Made by a program: the position numbers and the translations under genes
Shown here: positions 41,578 through 44,557 of the stretch, piece by piece
Layout of the letters: each line of letters opens with the position of its first letter
Numbering within the stretch: position 1 is the stretch's first letter
Notes under the pieces: model-generated
What the model saw: the letters and a program-made list of their open reading frames with translations, nothing else
Told to the model about the DNA's origin: nothing
Databases searched by the model: none
Origin: CAYMEV01 sp964431655 [NCBI: uncultured bacterium]
Lineage (GTDB): Bacteria > CAYMEV01
Assembly: GCA_964431655.1 (NCBI GenBank)
Contig: CAYSKJ010000005.1
Span: forward strand, 1 to 44,557
Length of the DNA stretch: 44,557 nucleotides
Direction of reading: 5' to 3'

Positions 41578-42791
41578 TGATCTCTGTAATAATCATAAAC
41601 TATAATTCCAGCATCAAGATGCTGGATGAATGTATACAGAGTTATATTAACCAGAAGGAAGCAGCGATAGATCTTATCGTATATGACAATAATTCAAAAA
41701 ATTATGAGGAGTTAAGGGCATATGAATCAGAATTGAAGGGTGGATATCCGGGTATCACCATTCAATTTGAATACAGCAGTAAAAACCTCGGATTTGCCAA
41801 AGCCGTTAACAATTCCGTTAAAATGAGCCTTAGTGAATATGTCTTTATAAGCAACTTCGATATACAGGTCAGAGATGATACATTGAAAAATGCCATGGCT
41901 GTAATGGATAAATTTCCCGATTGCGCAGGCGTTGCCTCCAAGGTTTATTTCATGCATGACAGGAACCTTCTGGACAATGTGGGGACAAGCATTGACTCCA
42001 ATGGGAGCGCTTTTAACAGAGGCGTTGGCCTTTATGATATAGGCCAGTATGATATATGTGAGAGGGTATTTGGAGTCTGTTTCGGCGCATGCCTTTTAAG
42101 GAGGGATCTTTTTAATGAGGATAAGGTCGGACTTCTGGATGAGAGTTATTTTATGTATTATGAGGATGTTGACTGGTGTTACAGGGCTAATCTGCAGGGG
42201 TACAAGTTTTATTCTGCCCCTGGTTCTGTGGTGTACCATTATCACAGCCTCAGCGTAAAGAATCTGAAGTACGGGTTTAAATTCAGGCTGATAGAGAGAA
42301 ACCTTTTTTTCATGGTTGTAAAAAATTTTGAAAGAAAACATATGATGAGGATTATTGTCAGAAGAGCCCTTTCCCATGGGAAAAATTTCATGTTCGGCAG
42401 ATTTAGGACAGAGATACTGAAAATATATCTGGATATCCTTTTCAGTATCCCAAGATTAATAAAGCAAAGGTATTTTATGCAAAAAAGGAGGGTTATTGAT
42501 GATTTCCAGATATTTTTCCTGTCCTATTATGAAATCCCTTTCTTTTTGCCCATGGAATACGCCCCTATCCTGAACATCGATGCCCTTATGTTTATCTATA
42601 AAAGGCTTTACCTGGTCACAGGCAACAGCAAATACCATAATATACTTATTAATCTGGAGCTTCTTAATACCTCAAACCTCAAATTCAAAAAGGAGTTTAT
42701 GGATGAAAAGCTTTCCAGCCTTTTCAGGGATGAACCTGGTGAAGTAATGAAATATATTGATAATTTTAAGAAGGGAAAGGGAATATTTTAA
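41577..42791 (+). CDS. Glycosyltransferase family 2
   Basis: A GT-A-fold inverting glycosyltransferase, 404 residues. It starts MISVIIINYNSS, has VYDNNSKN, the NLGFAKAVNNSV segment, a DxD-like NFDIQV, GACLLRRDLF, and the acceptor-side motif YYEDVDWCYRANLQGY, close to rhamnosyltransferase-type family members. The C-terminal 150 residues are helical and basic, with no clear membrane helix, and probably give membrane association. The upstream GT4 gene is joined by TAATG; the Wzm-type permease gene begins 3 bases after its stop. Confidence 0.93.
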   Translation: MISVIIINYNSSIKMLDECIQSYINQKEAAIDLIVYDNNSKNYEELRAYESELKGGYPGITIQFEYSSKNLGFAKAVNNSVKMSLSEYVFISNFDIQVRDDTLKNAMAVMDKFPDCAGVASKVYFMHDRNLLDNVGTSIDSNGSAFNRGVGLYDIGQYDICERVFGVCFGACLLRRDLFNEDKVGLLDESYFMYYEDVDWCYRANLQGYKFYSAPGSVVYHYHSLSVKNLKYGFKFRLIERNLFFMVVKNFERKHMMRIIVRRALSHGKNFMFGRFRTEILKIYLDILFSIPRLIKQRYFMQKRRVIDDFQIFFLSYYEIPFFLPMEYAPILNIDALMFIYKRLYLVTGNSKYHNILINLELLNTSNLKFKKEFMDEKLSSLFRDEPGEVMKYIDNFKKGKGIF

Positions 42792-42793
42792 CA

Positions 42794-43576
42794 TTGATAT
42801 TTAGTTTTTCAGAGCTTTTTACCTACAAGGAACTGATGAAGAACCTTGTATACAGAGACCTTAAAATCAAGTATAAGGAATCAATCCTGGGAATAATATG
42901 GAGTCTGCTGAACCCGCTTCTGATGCTTATAATATATACACTAGCCTTCCAGTTTATAATCAGGCTGAATGTCAATAATTTCCCCCTTTTCTTTATTATC
43001 GCCCTGCTTCCATGGAATTTTCTTGTCGCCTCCATGTCCATGACAGTTTCCTCAATAGTTGACAATTCTCCTCTCATACAGAAAGTATATTTTCCCAGGG
43101 AAGTTATAGTATTATCTATTGTAATATCAAACCTGATACAGTATATTATTACCCTGATTATACTGGTACCGGCTCTTTTATATTTCAAAGTGCCCGTATC
43201 AGAAAAGCTTATCATGATGCCTTTATTAATAGTTCTTCAGACCCTTTTTATCAGCGGGCTCTGTTACATATTCTCTGTCCTGTATGTATTTTTCAGGGAT
43301 ATGAAACACATAGTCGATGTAATAATTATAGTCTGGTTCTGGCTGACCCCTATTGTATATCCCCTGGAAATGGTTCAGAACAGGCCGGAAATCATGCCTG
43401 TATACATGCTCAACCCTATGGCAGTGTTTATAAGCAGTTTCAGGAATATTTTAATGTATGACAGCTGGCCCACACTTAATATGGTATTAAGGCTGGTTGT
43501 ATCCTCTCTTGTAATGTTCTTTGCCGGCAGGTATTTTTTTCTGAAGTATGAAAATAGGTTTTCTGAACTGGCGTAG
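42794..43576 (+). CDS. wzm: Polysaccharide ABC exporter permease (Wzm type)
   Basis: ABC-2 type permease that exports lipid-linked O-antigen, capsule or teichoic-type glycan across the inner membrane. It has the N-terminal interface helix LVYRDLKIKYKESILGIIWS, NPLLMLIIYTLAF, the VYFPREVIVLSIVISN segment, YVFFRDMKHIVDVIII, and TPIVYPLEMV followed by LNPMAVFISSFRNIL, with six membrane helices. Length 260 is normal. The start is a TTG at 42794; an ATG at 42836 would cut the interface helix short. It is followed after 6 bases by the ATPase gene. Confidence 0.93.
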   Translation: MIFSFSELFTYKELMKNLVYRDLKIKYKESILGIIWSLLNPLLMLIIYTLAFQFIIRLNVNNFPLFFIIALLPWNFLVASMSMTVSSIVDNSPLIQKVYFPREVIVLSIVISNLIQYIITLIILVPALLYFKVPVSEKLIMMPLLIVLQTLFISGLCYIFSVLYVFFRDMKHIVDVIIIVWFWLTPIVYPLEMVQNRPEIMPVYMLNPMAVFISSFRNILMYDSWPTLNMVLRLVVSSLVMFFAGRYFFLKYENRFSELA

Positions 43577-43582
43577 AAGTAT

Positions 43583-44557
43583 ATGAAAGAAGCAATTATC
43601 ATTGAAAATGTTTCAAAGCGTTTTGTAATAAACAGGGAAAAAGCTTCCTATATAAAGCATTCCATTATTGATCTTTTTAAGAAAAAGAAGGCTCATAGGG
43701 AAATATTCTGGGCTTTGAACAATATCAACTGCGAGATATTGAAAGGTGAAACTTTCGGTATTGTAGGGCGCAACGGGTCAGGTAAAAGCACCCTGCTGAA
43801 GATAATCGCCAGGATACTCCAATCGGATACAGGAAGGATAGAAAGAAAAGGCAAGCTTGCTGCGCTTCTTGAGCTTGGTTCCGGATTCCACCCTGAACTT
43901 ACAGGCAGGGAGAATATCTTTATGAATGCATCAATCCTGGGTTTCTCAAAGAAGGACCTGAGGGACAGGATTTATGACATACTGGATTTTTCAGGGCTCC
44001 ATAAGTTCATTGATACAAAGGTGAAAAACTATTCTTCAGGCATGTTGATGAGGCTTGGCTTTTCTGTAGCTATACATCTGGACCCCGATATTCTTCTTTT
44101 TGATGAGATACTGGCTGTAGGGGACGAAAATTTCCAGGAAAAATGCCTCAAAAAGATTACCGAGATCAAGAACAAGGGCAAAACCATAGTATTTGTCTCC
44201 CATGATTTAAACAGCGTAAAGGAGATTTGTGACAGGGCAATGCTTATACACAAAGGGGATCAGAAAGCTATCGGCGATGTTGAAGAGGTTATTGAAACCT
44301 ATCATGAGATCCTGGATGACCAGAAGAAGAAAAATCTTTCAGGTTTCGAAGAAGAGGCCGATTTAGGAGGGCAACAGGAAGTGGCTCTGGAAGAAGATCC
44401 TTCTGCAGTAAAAAAACGATGGGGGAGCCAGAGGGCTGTTATTACCCAAGTTGCGCTGATGAATGCCAATGATGAAATTACAAGGAATTATGGGATAGGC
44501 GATATATTCAAGGTGCATATATATTATAAATCCGTCTCCAGAATTGACTTTCCTACC
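43583..44557 (+). CDS. wzt: Polysaccharide ABC exporter ATPase (Wzt type), cut by window end
   Basis: ATP-binding subunit of the glycan exporter, open to the window edge (325 codons, no stop). Motifs are FGIVGRNGSGKSTLLK (Walker A), LELGSGFHPELTGRENIF, NYSSGMLMRLGF (signature), DILLFDEILAVGDENFQEK (Walker B) and FVSHDLNSV (H-loop). After an acidic linker (about 245-280) a second domain begins at KKRWGSQRAVITQVALM, matching the start of the Wzt C-terminal carbohydrate-binding domain. That domain in other systems recognises the capped non-reducing end of the chain. ATG at 43583, 6 bases after the permease stop; no strong Shine-Dalgarno. Confidence 0.94.
   Translation, partial: MKEAIIIENVSKRFVINREKASYIKHSIIDLFKKKKAHREIFWALNNINCEILKGETFGIVGRNGSGKSTLLKIIARILQSDTGRIERKGKLAALLELGSGFHPELTGRENIFMNASILGFSKKDLRDRIYDILDFSGLHKFIDTKVKNYSSGMLMRLGFSVAIHLDPDILLFDEILAVGDENFQEKCLKKITEIKNKGKTIVFVSHDLNSVKEICDRAMLIHKGDQKAIGDVEEVIETYHEILDDQKKKNLSGFEEEADLGGQQEVALEEDPSAVKKRWGSQRAVITQVALMNANDEITRNYGIGDIFKVHIYYKSVSRIDFPT

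Overview
The window reads as a normal stretch of chromosome from a Gram-negative (diderm) bacterium with roughly 40 % G+C. The evidence is an Omp85/BamA homologue, lipoproteins, a TonB-ExbB-ExbD-ExbD set, outer-membrane barrel proteins ending in Phe, HslUV, and an ABC-dependent (Wzm/Wzt) polysaccharide export cluster. Genes are densely packed and many overlap by ATGA or TAATG. I see no phage, transposon, CRISPR array or plasmid function. The phylum cannot be fixed from the sequence alone. Spirochaetota or a similar lineage with many TPR, DUF4388 and PP2C signalling genes is my best guess, at low confidence.

Layout. 1-1950 (+): MscS-type channel and trpS. 1947-6876 (-): operon xerC-hslV-hslU-fibronectin-III lipoprotein-nitrilase, with successive overlaps. 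6941-11458 (+): seven-POTRA Omp85 protein, APS kinase, FadL/PorV-like barrel. 11472-13667 (-): a protein-kinase fold lacking the catalytic Asp, fused to TPRs. 13830-18699 (+): peptide ABC transporter binding protein and two permeases, the second with a large coiled-coil/membrane insertion. 18706-19546 (-): tRNA-Lys(CUU) followed almost directly by nif3. 19668-21985 (+): SurA-N-like periplasmic protein and LysM/amidase_3 peptidoglycan hydrolase. 21979-23887 (-): small putative outer-membrane protein and TPR protein. 23932-26373 (+): an SPFH-like / alkaline-phosphatase-like / TPR fusion. 26448-30921 (+): the two peptide-transporter ATPases, then exbB-exbD-exbD-tonB, closed by a strong terminator. 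31130-32631 (+) and 32621-35778 (-): a signalling island (DUF4388 protein, stand-alone CheB-type methylesterase, stand-alone receiver; facing a PP2C phosphatase and a large TPR membrane protein). 35848-38292 (-): valS of archaeal type. 38469 to the window end (+): trmB, a DUF4911 protein, then a polysaccharide cluster (methyltransferase with coiled coil, GT4, GT2, Wzm, Wzt), the last gene cut by the window edge.

How the genes work together. Much of the window concerns the cell envelope: barrel assembly (Omp85 and a SurA-like protein), peptidoglycan trimming (amidase), energised outer-membrane uptake (TonB), peptide uptake (Opp/Dpp) and surface glycan synthesis and export. The peptide transporter is split: binding protein and permeases at 13.8-18.7 kb, ATPases at 26.4-28.4 kb, with envelope genes between. 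The most unusual items are the SPFH/AP-like/TPR fusion, the pseudokinase-TPR protein, the enlarged OppC-type permease, the signalling island, the archaeal-type ValRS, and a methyltransferase whose coiled coil and membrane tail suggest a glycan capping and length-control enzyme. Several genes at transcript starts have no Shine-Dalgarno, and some have a -10 element so close to the ATG that leaderless transcripts are likely.
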